This document shows positions 9,187 through 18,603 of a DNA stretch of 62,856 bases, one piece after another. Every line of letters starts with the position of its first letter. Position 1 is the stretch's first letter. Source of the DNA: Dehalococcoidia bacterium (GTDB lineage Bacteria; Chloroflexota; Dehalococcoidia; Lucifugimonadales; Lucifugimonadaceae); assembly GCA_022824185.1 (NCBI GenBank), contig JAJEAU010000011.1:1-62856 (forward strand), written 5' to 3'. The notes beneath the pieces are model-generated. The model saw only the letters and a list, made by a program, of their open reading frames with translations, was not told where the DNA came from and searched no databases. The position numbers and the translations under genes are program-made.

Positions 9187-9339
9187 TTATGCTGCGGGAC
9201 TTGCAGTTTTGGTCTTCTTCGACATCGGCACCCTCTGTACTCCCGGCGGTTTGCCGGTTTCCTCGGGCGGCGGCGGGGTTTTCTTCATTCGACTACCTCG
9301 ATTGCTGATCGCGGTGTGTCGCTTCTGCGTGTCGGCCAC
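9187..9339 (-). CDS. Small basic Pro-rich peptide, module copy 1
   Basis: A 50-aa open frame, very basic and proline-rich, starting with GTG. The ribosome site is excellent: AGGAGG at 9348-9353, eight nt from the start and just after the stop of the membrane-protein gene. The core reads RGSRMKKTPPPPEETGKPPG. A paralogue of the same size, position and motif (GSRLREAPPKPTGSRKPPG) lies at 45893-46030, after the paralogous membrane protein. Conservation of both genes and of their order argues that this is a real gene. No signal peptide or membrane segment. Function unknown; binding nucleic acid or an acidic partner is possible from charge alone. Confidence 0.72.
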   Translation of the reverse strand: MADTQKRHTAISNRGSRMKKTPPPPEETGKPPGVQRVPMSKKTKTASPAA

Positions 9340-9358
9340 GTTCGTCACCTCCTGGCGG

Positions 9359-9874
9359 TCAGTCTACATCGTAAGCAGTTGACAGTTCCCAGCCCCGAGA
9401 GGCGTCGGCACCTTCGATGTAGTTCGCATTGTCGTATCGCGTTGACACAAGCACAGTTCGAATACCCTTCGAAATGATCGTTTCCCAGTATTCTACGTGT
9501 GTTCCTTTCGGCTCAATCGTCATCTCGCCGAATGCCCAAGATTTGTCCCAACGGTTGAGGAGCGGCCATTGAATGTCCGACTCCGTTTTTTTCTCAAAGA
9601 AGTTCGAGTAAAGCGTCGCGACCTCCTCATCGTCAAGCGGCGCAATCTGCTGCACGATACAGACCGCGTCAGTGGTCGCCACAGCGACCTTCGACGTGTT
9701 CGTCAACGACACTTGGATCGCTATATGCACGTAGCTGTCGCCCACATGACGATGCGTGACGACATGCTCCAACGCCAAGTGCGGCTTCAAGTTCCGAAAA
9801 ACGTCGAGCTTGTAGAGCGCGTAACCGCCACCGATCAAGATGGTGGCCACCATAAACAATTCAAAAAGACTCAT
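9359..9874 (-). CDS. Membrane-anchored protein of unknown family, module copy 1
   Basis: 171 aa with one N-terminal transmembrane helix (about 5-22) and a soluble beta-rich domain. The PHLALEHVVTHRHVGDSYV block followed by IQVSLTNTSKVAV is shared with the protein at 46027-46686 (PHLSIEQSVTHHKVSENYL, VRLTNSSKVMV). The later blocks IQWPLL, TIEP.GTH and RGW are shared too. The domain looks like a beta-sandwich, but I cannot name a family. The small basic-peptide gene follows 19 nt after its stop codon. A role in sensing or adhesion at the membrane would be pure guesswork. Confidence 0.8.
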   Translation of the reverse strand: MSLFELFMVATILIGGGYALYKLDVFRNLKPHLALEHVVTHRHVGDSYVHIAIQVSLTNTSKVAVATTDAVCIVQQIAPLDDEEVATLYSNFFEKKTESDIQWPLLNRWDKSWAFGEMTIEPKGTHVEYWETIISKGIRTVLVSTRYDNANYIEGADASRGWELSTAYDVD

Positions 9875-9987
9875 CTCAAATCCAATCTTCAGCGCGGATT
9901 ACTAGAAATTTCCCTCCAAAACCAGAGTTCACGAAGCGCAACCGCGCTCACGATGACTGCTGCATCAAAGACCAATCGTGTGAAATG

Positions 9988-10818
9988 CTAGATCGTCTCT
10001 AACGTGTCCTCGGCTTCGCGAGCCTCGACGCCGCCAAACCTCGCCCCGGCAATCTCACGCAATTGAGCAAAGTCAGTCTGGACGCCCTTCAGCAAGATGC
10101 CCACGTCGCTCGAGTGAAGCACCCAACGGGCACCGAGCTCGATCGCTTTCGTCGATGCCTCCATCGTCTGTTGGTGCACCATGGTCGGGACGCCGTGTTT
10201 CTCACCGGTGTCGATGACGTGCTTCAACACGTCGAGATATTTCGGATTCTCGACTTCGTCGGGTATGCCCAGCGAAGTCGTAAGGTCGTTAGGCCCGACA
10301 AAAATGCCATCAATCTCAGCGCATTCGAGCAGTTCGTCCAATCGGTTGACGGCCGGCTCAGACTCGACGCCCATGATGAAGATGTGATCCGCGTGTCGGG
10401 CGTGAAGATATTCACGAGTCTTCTCGCTCGGAAACTCGCCCGTCATCGACGCTCGCTCGAAATATTCGCCCTTCAAAGGATGCAGACGAAGCTTGTTGGC
10501 GCACTTCCGGACCTCTTCGAGCGATTCGCAGTATGGCACCAGCACACCATCGGCACCCGCATCGAGTGCCATCGCCACGTAGGTCTCGTCAGTGCTAGGA
10601 GTGCGCACGATGCACGTGATGCCTTCTCCTTTGACGCTGCCAATAATCTCAGAAAGTCTCTGGCGGTCCCGAGACGCGTGTTCCCAGTCGACAATGATGT
10701 AGTCGAGCGTCGATCCTGCGTACATCCTCGCCCAACGCAACCCTTCGATTGCAAAGATCATAAAGCCAAACGCCGGTTTACCCGACTTTAGCGTTGCTTT
10801 GAGTTTGGCAGGTTGCAT
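9988..10818 (-). CDS. HpcH/HpaI-family aldolase
   Basis: Class II metal-dependent aldolase, 276 aa, that cleaves 2-keto-3-deoxy sugar acids or similar 4-hydroxy-2-keto acids to pyruvate and an aldehyde (family knowledge). VDWEHASRD at 43-51 holds the catalytic His47 region. MGVESEPAV supplies a metal-binding Glu. GIFVGPNDLTTSLG matches the conserved phosphate/metal loop. It starts six nt after the Gfo/Idh/MocA gene, so the two are cotranscribed. Together with the sugar-acid dehydratases in this window, an aldolase for 2-keto-3-deoxy acids would complete a non-phosphorylated route to pyruvate. Confidence 0.92.
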   Translation of the reverse strand: MQPAKLKATLKSGKPAFGFMIFAIEGLRWARMYAGSTLDYIIVDWEHASRDRQRLSEIIGSVKGEGITCIVRTPSTDETYVAMALDAGADGVLVPYCESLEEVRKCANKLRLHPLKGEYFERASMTGEFPSEKTREYLHARHADHIFIMGVESEPAVNRLDELLECAEIDGIFVGPNDLTTSLGIPDEVENPKYLDVLKHVIDTGEKHGVPTMVHQQTMEASTKAIELGARWVLHSSDVGILLKGVQTDFAQLREIAGARFGGVEAREAEDTLETI

Positions 10819-10824
10819 CTTTAG

Positions 10825-11853
10825 CTACTCCATATCGAGGACGACTTCGCGCCCGGTACGCGCTGATTCCTCTGTTGCTTCCAACACCTTGAGCACGTTG
10901 AGACCGTGCACCTGCGGTATCGGAGTATCGTCATCGCCACGTTCAAGTGCTTCGATGAACTCCGTGAATTCGTCTAACAGACTGTTGCGCTCAGGCACAC
11001 CTTCCTTGCGCCAAGTGCCATCGCCTGTATCGGCAATGAACAGCGCAGGCGGTTCGCCACCGCCGTAGGGCAGACGGAAACGCGCCATGCCTTCGGTGAA
11101 GAACCAGTCACCACCATACTCGGTTGCTCCGCGTTCCCAGGCGATACGACTCACACACGCCACGATCCCGCTCTTCCAACGGATGAAATACATCCCCGTG
11201 TCATCGCAGTTGATCGACGGGTGCTCCGACTTCGGGTACGTGAACTGCCCCTGCTGAGCCGAAACCGTCGCCACGTCGTAACCGATGATCCACAGCAGTC
11301 TGTCGATCTGATGCGTGCCATCCATCTGACCCATCCCGCCGCCACGATCGCGATCCAGCATCCATTCCGGGCGATTGTAGGGACCATACGGCTTGTGCCA
11401 AACGTCATACGCCATCAACACCGACCCAAGGTCGCCGCTGTCGACAACACCCTTCATCGCCTTGACCGCAGGATAGTAACGCTGCGTGTGGGCCGTCATC
11501 AATTTGACGCCGTTTTCTTTCGCAGCAGCAAGCATCTCCTCGGCCTGCGACGCCCAAACGGCTGTCGGCTTCTCCATGTAGATGTGCTTGCCAGCGGCGG
11601 CAGCGTCGAGAGCCGCTTGGTAGTGAAGCCAGTGCGGAAGCGTGCCGACGACGACATCGACATCGTCCCGTTCAAGCGTGTCGCGGTAATCGGCGACGAA
11701 ATCGACCTCCGGGTGTTGGTCCTGCAACGCGGAGGCGAACTCCTCACGAGGTTCGGCCACAACCTTGATTTCAGCACCCGGCGTGTTCTTCACGACGTTG
11801 ACGTAATTTCCGCCAATCCGACCGGTGCCTAGCACCGCAACTCCGAGGGACAT
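10825..11853 (-). CDS. Gfo/Idh/MocA-family oxidoreductase
   Basis: NAD(P)-dependent sugar or polyol dehydrogenase, 342 aa. The Rossmann motif AVLGTGRIGGNY is at residues 6-17, followed by the conserved EKPTAVW block, which contains the catalytic-site Lys. The C-terminal half is the usual alpha/beta domain. The substrate cannot be read from sequence; inositol, scyllo-inositol and various sugars are known for relatives. It is the first gene of a pair with the aldolase. Confidence 0.93.
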   Translation of the reverse strand: MSLGVAVLGTGRIGGNYVNVVKNTPGAEIKVVAEPREEFASALQDQHPEVDFVADYRDTLERDDVDVVVGTLPHWLHYQAALDAAAAGKHIYMEKPTAVWASQAEEMLAAAKENGVKLMTAHTQRYYPAVKAMKGVVDSGDLGSVLMAYDVWHKPYGPYNRPEWMLDRDRGGGMGQMDGTHQIDRLLWIIGYDVATVSAQQGQFTYPKSEHPSINCDDTGMYFIRWKSGIVACVSRIAWERGATEYGGDWFFTEGMARFRLPYGGGEPPALFIADTGDGTWRKEGVPERNSLLDEFTEFIEALERGDDDTPIPQVHGLNVLKVLEATEESARTGREVVLDME

Positions 11854-11968
11854 TGGGAACGATCCTGCTTTCTATTCTGCTGGCGAGTCTCGAAATGACT
11901 CTCTCGTTTTAACGCGATGGTAATGATACTTCGCGCCGCAACATACGAAGGCGAGCAAGGACGCTGCC

Positions 11969-12676
11969 TCAACCCAATCCGAGCAAACCCCGAAACTCCA
12001 CCACACTCCCAATCACCATATCCGGCACGGGAGCATCATCGGGAAACTCGTCGCTCACCTTAACCCAAGCCGTTTTCATTCCGACTCCCGCCGCACCGGT
12101 GATGTCGGTGTAAGGGTTGTCGCCGACGAATAGAATCTCCGACGGTTCGATGTCATCGATGCCTTTGAATGAGATCTTCAGGCGACGAACCGCTTCGTTG
12201 TAGATCCGAGGGTCAGGTTTGTCGGCGCCGAATAGACGAGAGACGATGGCGAAGGGAACAACGGAACCGAAGCCGCTGTGTTCAAGCTTCACCATCTGGA
12301 ACTTCAATCCGTTGGTCACAACTGCCCAGGGAAATCGTGCCTCGTTCAACTCTTCGACGAACTCCATCGCCCCGTCAATCGGTCGGGCTTGACGGCCCAA
12401 GGTGTTGAAGAACCACGCTTCAAATTCGGCTGGGTCGTGTTGAATCGATGGCCAACGCTCCGTGATCCGGACAGCCGCGTCTTGACCATTTATCGTGCCG
12501 TGGGGCGAGAGCGACCAGAAGAAATCTAACGCTTCGCCCCAATCCGACGTTGAGTTGATCGATGGATGTGAGTCGTAGAACTCTCGAAACGTAGCCTCGA
12601 ATGCGGAGGATCGATCTAAGAGCGTGTCGTCAAGATCGAACAGCGCGGCGCGAATCTGACCCAAAGGATGCGTCAA
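11969..12676 (-). CDS. HAD-superfamily hydrolase
   Basis: Phosphatase-like enzyme of 235 aa. The nucleophile motif is FDLDDTLLD (13-21), the second motif VVTNG, then KPDPRIYNEA with the Lys, and VGDNPYTDI as the acidic motif. A helical cap lies between the first two. Substrate unknown. The start is TTG immediately after the TAG of the binding-protein/YceI gene (no intervening base), which implies translational coupling. No other start fits because the nucleophile is only 13 residues in. Confidence 0.9.
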   Translation of the reverse strand: MTHPLGQIRAALFDLDDTLLDRSSAFEATFREFYDSHPSINSTSDWGEALDFFWSLSPHGTINGQDAAVRITERWPSIQHDPAEFEAWFFNTLGRQARPIDGAMEFVEELNEARFPWAVVTNGLKFQMVKLEHSGFGSVVPFAIVSRLFGADKPDPRIYNEAVRRLKISFKGIDDIEPSEILFVGDNPYTDITGAAGVGMKTAWVKVSDEFPDDAPVPDMVIGSVVEFRGLLGLG

Positions 12677-15600
12677 CTAATTGCTCACCGACGCTTGCAA
12701 AAGGATCTCGACGGAGACTTCGTCCTCGACGGTGAACAACTGGCTTACGGGCGCGGTCATGCCAAAATCGGCCCACACGAAATCCGATGTACCGAGGACG
12801 ACCAGATCGGAGCCGTTGTCCAAACGCGCCGTGATGTCGAATTCAAGCTCAGCATCCACGCCGTTCACGTTGACGGTGCCCATCAGAGTTGTCGTGTGTT
12901 CCGCACCGCTGTCCAGGAACGCTGCCGGCACGTCCCCTAGGTCAGGGAAGTGGACGGTGGCCACGGGCTGGCTCGGGAACAACTGCTCACGCACGTAGCG
13001 ATCTCTACGCGCTTGATCGCTCTGGAGCGTGTGCAGATCGATCTCAACCGAAGCGGAGTCGGAACTGAAATCTACCACGCCGTTTATCGTCTCAGTTTCG
13101 AGCGTGACGATGATGTCAGCACCCCTGAGTGTCTCCGGCACCTTGAATTGGCCCTTGGAACCCGCACCAACCGTAAACACTTGCGCCGCTGGCGAACCGA
13201 TCCCAGCAACCTTGCCGGTGGACTCATCGCCCAGATCGACAGGATCGCCAGCACTGACGAAGATGCCGGTTGATGCAATCTGTCCGCCTTCGATCTTCCA
13301 TACTTCGATGGTGTTCAAAACATCGCCTTTGTCGTCAAACTCCTGCTCGCCAGCAGCGCCGACGTAGTCGATGTCTTGTCCCTGACTGATGAGTTGAACG
13401 GCCCTTCCGAGGTCGCCAGGTCCGACCTTCTCGCCTGGCGCGTTTGCGACTTTCCGCATGGCCGCCGCGATGTCAGCGCCATCTTCAGAGCCGGCTTCAG
13501 CAATCGCCAGCGCAAGGATCGCCGCCGCGTCGAAGGCTTCGGAGATGAATAGGCTCGACGGGTCGCCATCCAGTTTCGACGAGTAGAGTTCCTTGAAGGT
13601 CTCTTGCGTAGGCGTTCCCGGCGCACCCGGCGCGGTGCCGTAATCGCCTTCAAAGTTGTCGGCGCCGATGGTGTCGAACATGTCTTGGTTCTTCGTGCCG
13701 TCAACAAACATGAACTCGTCGAAGAACTGCCCTTCCACGGCTTCGCGCAGGTAGACACCTGCCGTTTCCGGATAGGACATCGCGATTAAGACGGTCGCGC
13801 CGTCTTGCGATGCCTGACGGAGTTCGGAGGCGTAGCTGGCCTGACCGCCCTCGATCGGTACTTGGGCAGAAACCGTTCCACCCAAACCTTCGAAGGTATC
13901 TGCGAACACCGTCGTCAACCCTTCTCCGTAGGCGTTGTTGATATACAAAGTCGCAACGTTGTCGTATCCGAGCTGCGAAGCGACGTTTGCGAGGATCACT
14001 CCCTGCAGGGCATCAGACACCGTAGTGCGGAACACCAAATCGTTGTCATCGAGATTCGTGAGCGCCGGTGAGGTCGATGCTGGCGAAACCAGAACCGCGC
14101 CATTGGGAATCGTCACAGATTCCGCAATCGCCAACGACACTCCGGATGACAGCGAGCCAACGATGGCCTCGACGCCATCGACGTTGACCAAGGCGCTGGC
14201 GGCATCAGTGCCAATCTGTGGGCTTGTGCCGCTGTCACGGTGGATCATCTCGATAGGACGTCCGTCGATCCCGCCCGATTCGTTGATCAGCAGCGCGGCC
14301 AGATCGGTCGCGAGGACGATCGGAGGTCCGAAAGCGGCTAGATCGCCGGTAGCGTCGATGAGGGTCCCGATCTTGATGGGGTCACCCGCGGGTTCTTCCA
14401 TCATCATGCCTTCGGTTTCGATATCAATCGTGTCACCGGGGCTTGCGAAGATGCCGGTGGAGGTCACTTGGCCGCCTTCGATCTTCCAAACTTCGATGGT
14501 GTTCTGGACATCGCCGTTATCGTCGAAGTCCTGGTCACCAGCGGCTCCCACGTAGTCGATGTCTTGACCTTGGCTGATGAGTTCGAGGGCTCTGGCTAGA
14601 TCGCCGGGGCCGACCTTCTCACCGGGCGCGTTGGCCACGTCACGCATCGCTGCTCTGATGTCGTCGCCGTCCTCAGAACCGGCTTCCGCGATGGCGAGGG
14701 CTAGGATCACGGCGGCGTCGAATGCCTCGGAAATGAACAGGCTCGATGGGTCGCCGTCCAGTTTCGAAGCGTAGAGATCTTTGAACGTCTCTTGTGTGGG
14801 GGTTCCCGGAGCACCCGGAGCGGTTCCGTAGTTCCCTTCAAAGTTGTCGGCACCTAGGGTGTCGAACATCTCTTGGTTCTTGGTGCCGTCGACGAACATG
14901 AAGTCGTCGAAGTACTGCCCCTCGACAGCCTCCCGCAGGTAGACGCCGGCCGTTTCGGGGTAGGAAAGAGCCATCAAGACTTCCGCATCGCCGTCTGACG
15001 CCTGACGAAGTTCGGATGCGTAGCTGGCTTGACCGCCTTCGATCGGAACCGCGGCTGAAACCGTACCGCCTTGGGCTTCGAAGTTCTCTTTGAACACGTT
15101 CGAGAGACCTTCGCCGTATGCGTTGTTGATGTAGAGCGTCGCCACGTTCTCGTAACCCAGTTGGTTGGCGAGTTGCGCAGCGATCACGCCTTGCAATGCA
15201 TCAGAGACTGTGGTTCGGAATACTGTGTCGTTGTCATCCAAATTGGTGATGGCAGGTGAGGTCGACGCCGGAGACACGAGAACAGCGCCGTTCGGGATAG
15301 TCACGGACTCGGCCACTGCAAGAGTGACGCCAGAAGAGAGCGAACCGACAATCGCTTCCACACCATCAACGTTGACAAGCGCGCTCGCGGCGTCGGTGGC
15401 GATCTGTGGGCTAGTGCCACTGTCACGATGGACCATCTCGATCGGTCGACCGTCGATACCACCCGCTTCGTTGATCAATACGGCGGCAAGGTCAGTTGCT
15501 AGGACGATCGGAGGCCCGAACGCGGCGAGATCGCCGGTGACGTCGATCAGGGTTCCGATCTTCACCGGTTCACCGGAGGGCTCCATGACTTTTTCGGGTG

Positions 15601-15787
15601 CTTCAGTCGGTTCGGGCGCCTGTGTCGGCGGTACCGAAGTCGCTGTGGGAGCTGGCGGAACCGGAGTCGGTGTCGGTTCGTCTTCGGCGCAGGCAATGGC
15701 GACGAAGGCGAGTAATGCCAACGTCGCTCCCAGCATAGAGAGTTTTGAGACGTTAATTAACGTGAGGGCGCCTCTGACTGATGACAT
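12677..15787 (-). CDS. Fusion lipoprotein: two branched-chain-type binding domains plus a YceI-like domain
   Basis: 1036 aa. A signal ends in AIAC (Cys33), then a Thr/Pro linker (36-72). Two periplasmic-binding-protein type 1 domains follow, from about 73 and about 469. They are highly similar to each other; both start KIGTLID.TGDLAAFGPP, and the repeat period is 396 residues. From about 870 a YceI-like lipocalin domain follows (VEIDLHTLQSDQARRDRYV, then a YP.A-type strand region). Binding domains of this family bind amino acids, amides or aromatics, and YceI domains bind isoprenoid-like lipids (family knowledge). AGGAGAC precedes the ATG. The architecture is unusual. It is upstream of the HAD gene and downstream of two more binding-protein genes. 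Confidence 0.93.
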   Translation of the reverse strand: MSSVRGALTLINVSKLSMLGATLALLAFVAIACAEDEPTPTPVPPAPTATSVPPTQAPEPTEAPEKVMEPSGEPVKIGTLIDVTGDLAAFGPPIVLATDLAAVLINEAGGIDGRPIEMVHRDSGTSPQIATDAASALVNVDGVEAIVGSLSSGVTLAVAESVTIPNGAVLVSPASTSPAITNLDDNDTVFRTTVSDALQGVIAAQLANQLGYENVATLYINNAYGEGLSNVFKENFEAQGGTVSAAVPIEGGQASYASELRQASDGDAEVLMALSYPETAGVYLREAVEGQYFDDFMFVDGTKNQEMFDTLGADNFEGNYGTAPGAPGTPTQETFKDLYASKLDGDPSSLFISEAFDAAVILALAIAEAGSEDGDDIRAAMRDVANAPGEKVGPGDLARALELISQGQDIDYVGAAGDQDFDDNGDVQNTIEVWKIEGGQVTSTGIFASPGDTIDIETEGMMMEEPAGDPIKIGTLIDATGDLAAFGPPIVLATDLAALLINESGGIDGRPIEMIHRDSGTSPQIGTDAASALVNVDGVEAIVGSLSSGVSLAIAESVTIPNGAVLVSPASTSPALTNLDDNDLVFRTTVSDALQGVILANVASQLGYDNVATLYINNAYGEGLTTVFADTFEGLGGTVSAQVPIEGGQASYASELRQASQDGATVLIAMSYPETAGVYLREAVEGQFFDEFMFVDGTKNQDMFDTIGADNFEGDYGTAPGAPGTPTQETFKELYSSKLDGDPSSLFISEAFDAAAILALAIAEAGSEDGADIAAAMRKVANAPGEKVGPGDLGRAVQLISQGQDIDYVGAAGEQEFDDKGDVLNTIEVWKIEGGQIASTGIFVSAGDPVDLGDESTGKVAGIGSPAAQVFTVGAGSKGQFKVPETLRGADIIVTLETETINGVVDFSSDSASVEIDLHTLQSDQARRDRYVREQLFPSQPVATVHFPDLGDVPAAFLDSGAEHTTTLMGTVNVNGVDAELEFDITARLDNGSDLVVLGTSDFVWADFGMTAPVSQLFTVEDEVSVEILLQASVSN

Positions 15788-15942
15788 GCTTATGTCTCCT
15801 GCACTTACTTGTTAACTTCGCTAAGTTTCGATTCTATTGGTGATACTGAACATTTAGTACGTTTCACGCCTAAATGGGCGTTCACCTTGTTTCGGTAGAT
15901 GGAAACTGGCAATTTTCGGAGGGGCGATCAATCGAAACTACG

Positions 15943-17226
15943 TTATTCAAGCATTTTCAGACTGATATCTTCACCGGGTAGTGCGAATATGCCCGTGGTT
16001 CCGATTTTACCGTTGGCGATTTGCCAAATCTCCATCGAGCCGCTGACGTCGCCGTTGCCGTCAAAATCCAACTCGCCTGAAGCGCCGACGTAGTCAACTT
16101 CTTGGCCACTGCGGACGAGTTGGAGGGCGCGCTTGATGTCGTTTGGACCGATCTTCTCGCCAGGAGGATTTGCAACTTCTCGCAGAGCGTCTCGGATGGA
16201 TTCGGAGTCTTCGGCATCTGCTTTTTCGATTGCCAGCGCTAGCAAAAGTCCAGCGTCGAACGATTCGCTGAGCAGTGGAGTGTCTGATTCGCCAAGATTG
16301 CGAGCATCGAATTCATCGAAAAACCACTGCCTTGCAGGCGTTAACGGTGCACCGGGCCTCAGGCCGAAATTGCCGTCGAAGTTGTGGGCGCCCAGTTCGT
16401 CGAAGAGATCTTGGTTGTAAGAAGCCGAGAAGAATAAGAAGTCATCGAAGTATCCTCCTTCGATCGCTTCTCTGAGAAGCGTGTATGAAGATTCGGTGTA
16501 AGCGATGGTTACGAGCGCTTGCGGGTCACGTTCGGAAGCCCTGCGGAGTTCCGATGAGTACGTTGCTTGGCCGAGTTCGTGAGATACCTCATCGGTGACG
16601 GTGCCGTCCAAGGCTCGAAAGTGTTCGGCGAAACTCGACGACAAGCTGTTGCCAAACGAGTTGTTGATGTAGGTTGATGCAACGCGGTCGTAACCTAATG
16701 CGAGGGCTAATCGGGAGGCGACTTCGCCTTGCACCCGGTCTGACACGACGGTCCGGAAAACGAGGTCGTCGTCATTGAGTGCGGTCAGTGCATTCGAAGC
16801 GGACGCGGGTGATAAAAGCAAAACGCCTGAAGGAATGGTCACCGACTCGGCTACGGCAACCGTCACACCCGATGATGCTGCGCCGATGATGACCGGGACA
16901 CCGTCGAAGTTGATGAGAGCGCTCGCGGCGTCCGTTGCCAGTTGCTCGCTAGTTCCGGTGTCACCAAGTACGGCTTCGAGCTGTTTGCCGTTTACTCCGC
17001 CGGATTCATTGACGAGGTCGAACGCCATCGACACTGCGGCATGGAACGGCGACCCGAACGCGGCGAGGTCACCTGAGTGTGGGAAGAGCGTGCCGATTTT
17101 GACTGTGTCCGATGTGGCATCGGAAATCGTTTCGACATCGTCGCTGTCGCCGCACGACAACGACACGATTGAGATCAACCCCGCCAATGCAGCGAGCCCT
17201 ACCGATCTCAAAGAGTCGGGTTTCAT
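15943..17226 (-). CDS. Branched-chain-type ABC transporter substrate-binding lipoprotein
   Basis: 427 aa, Peripla_BP_6 family. Lipoprotein signal with SLSC cleavage site near residue 25, then VKIGTLFPHSGDLAAFGSP, the ligand-cleft region SPASASNALTALNDDD and an ending VGASGELDFDGNGDV shared with the neighbours. Predicted to capture amino acids or other small organics outside the cell. It overlaps the upstream binding-protein gene by four nt (ATGA), so both are made from one transcript. No ABC permease or ATPase gene lies in the window, so it may serve a transporter encoded elsewhere. Confidence 0.92.
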   Translation of the reverse strand: MKPDSLRSVGLAALAGLISIVSLSCGDSDDVETISDATSDTVKIGTLFPHSGDLAAFGSPFHAAVSMAFDLVNESGGVNGKQLEAVLGDTGTSEQLATDAASALINFDGVPVIIGAASSGVTVAVAESVTIPSGVLLLSPASASNALTALNDDDLVFRTVVSDRVQGEVASRLALALGYDRVASTYINNSFGNSLSSSFAEHFRALDGTVTDEVSHELGQATYSSELRRASERDPQALVTIAYTESSYTLLREAIEGGYFDDFLFFSASYNQDLFDELGAHNFDGNFGLRPGAPLTPARQWFFDEFDARNLGESDTPLLSESFDAGLLLALAIEKADAEDSESIRDALREVANPPGEKIGPNDIKRALQLVRSGQEVDYVGASGELDFDGNGDVSGSMEIWQIANGKIGTTGIFALPGEDISLKMLE

Positions 17227-18521
17227 CTCACTGACGATAGGTCGATTGTGTCGCCGGGGAAGGCGTAGATGTCGGTGTCCACGATGATGTTGTTTTCAAC
17301 AGTCCAGACGCGCATCCCACTCACAACATCGCCGTTTTCGTCGAAGTCGATGTCGCCCGCGGCGCCAACGTAGTTGATGTCTTTGCCCTCGCGGACGAGT
17401 TCCAAGGCACGAGCGATGTCGCCGGGCCCGACGATCTCGCCGGGCGGGTTGGCAATCGGACGGAGAGCGTCGCGGATGGCGACGGGATCTTCGCTGTCGG
17501 CCATCTCTATCGCGAGGGCGACGACTGCCGCGCCGTCAAATGCTTCGGCGATCAGTTGCTGTTCAGGATCCTCGCCGGTCCGCTCGGCGTAAATGCGTTT
17601 GAAATCTTGAACCGACGGAGTTTGAGGGTTCCCAGGAGAGATGCCGAAATTGCCTTCAAAGTGGGTGCCACCGATGGCGTCGAACATGGTCTGGTTCTTC
17701 GTGACATCGACGAACATGAACTCATCGTAGATTCCACTCTCGGCGGCTTCTCGTAGGAGCGTCTGCCCAGAGTCGGGGTAGGCGATGGTCACGAGGACTT
17801 CGGGTTCACCTTGTGCAGCGTCTCGGATCTCAGATATGTAGCTGGCCTGTCCGAGTTCGTGGGCGACTTCATTGATGACGGTGCCGCCGGCTGCTTGGAA
17901 ATTCTCGACGAAGGACTCGTTGAGGCTCGCTCCGTAGGCGTTGTTGATGTATGTCGTGGAGACGTGCTGGTATCCCAACGCCTCGGCCAGGCCTGCGAGC
18001 GCTTGTGCTTTGACGAAATCGTTTACGCGGGTGCGGAAAACCATGTCGTTGTCGGCCAGCGCGGTGATGGCTTTGGAGGATGACCCGACTGAGAGGTGGA
18101 GAACACCCGCCGGGATGGTTACGGACTCGGCGATGGCGATGGTCACACCAGAAGAGTGTGCGCCGATGAGGACGGGGACGCCTTCGACGTTGACGAGGCC
18201 GCTGGCGGCATCGGTGCCAATCTGTTCGTTGGTGCCGCTGTCACGGTGAATGGCGGAAATGGTCTTGCCATTGACTCCGCCTGCTTCATTGACGAGTTCG
18301 AAAACGAGGTCCATGGCCGTTTGGGCGGATGGGCCGAATGCGGATAGATCGCCGCTCACGGGCATGACAGTGCCTATATGGATCTCGGCATCTTCGGATT
18401 CGTCCGTCTCTCCCGATGTGCAGGATGTCAACGCGATCAATGACGACGCAGCGAGGATTGCGACAATTGCCAGATGTCTCAGGTTATGACGAGAGGGAGC
18501 GAGCGTCGAACCGATTTTCAT
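17223..18521 (-). CDS. Branched-chain-type ABC transporter substrate-binding lipoprotein
   Basis: 432 aa, paralogue of the two downstream binding proteins. Signal peptide with lipobox LTSC, then IHIGTVMPVSGDLSAFGPSA, SVGSSSKAITALADND and the VGAAGDIDFDENGDV block near the end. Four-nt overlap with the next gene. The ligand cannot be predicted from sequence. Three such genes in a row, carrying four binding domains, indicate local duplication and divergence of ligand range. Confidence 0.92.
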   Translation of the reverse strand: MKIGSTLAPSRHNLRHLAIVAILAASSLIALTSCTSGETDESEDAEIHIGTVMPVSGDLSAFGPSAQTAMDLVFELVNEAGGVNGKTISAIHRDSGTNEQIGTDAASGLVNVEGVPVLIGAHSSGVTIAIAESVTIPAGVLHLSVGSSSKAITALADNDMVFRTRVNDFVKAQALAGLAEALGYQHVSTTYINNAYGASLNESFVENFQAAGGTVINEVAHELGQASYISEIRDAAQGEPEVLVTIAYPDSGQTLLREAAESGIYDEFMFVDVTKNQTMFDAIGGTHFEGNFGISPGNPQTPSVQDFKRIYAERTGEDPEQQLIAEAFDGAAVVALAIEMADSEDPVAIRDALRPIANPPGEIVGPGDIARALELVREGKDINYVGAAGDIDFDENGDVVSGMRVWTVENNIIVDTDIYAFPGDTIDLSSVR

Positions 18522-18603
18522 TTTCCACCGCCGATCGTTATCGGATTTGCCCTGAAGATTGTTTCCGGATATCGATTCTAGATTTCGATTCTGGAGAGAT
18601 GTT

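Noticed and set aside
13935..15815. Long plus-strand frames across the binding-protein/YceI gene
   Set aside because: They are antisense to a well-supported gene with clear domains; the repeated pattern simply mirrors the duplicated binding domains.
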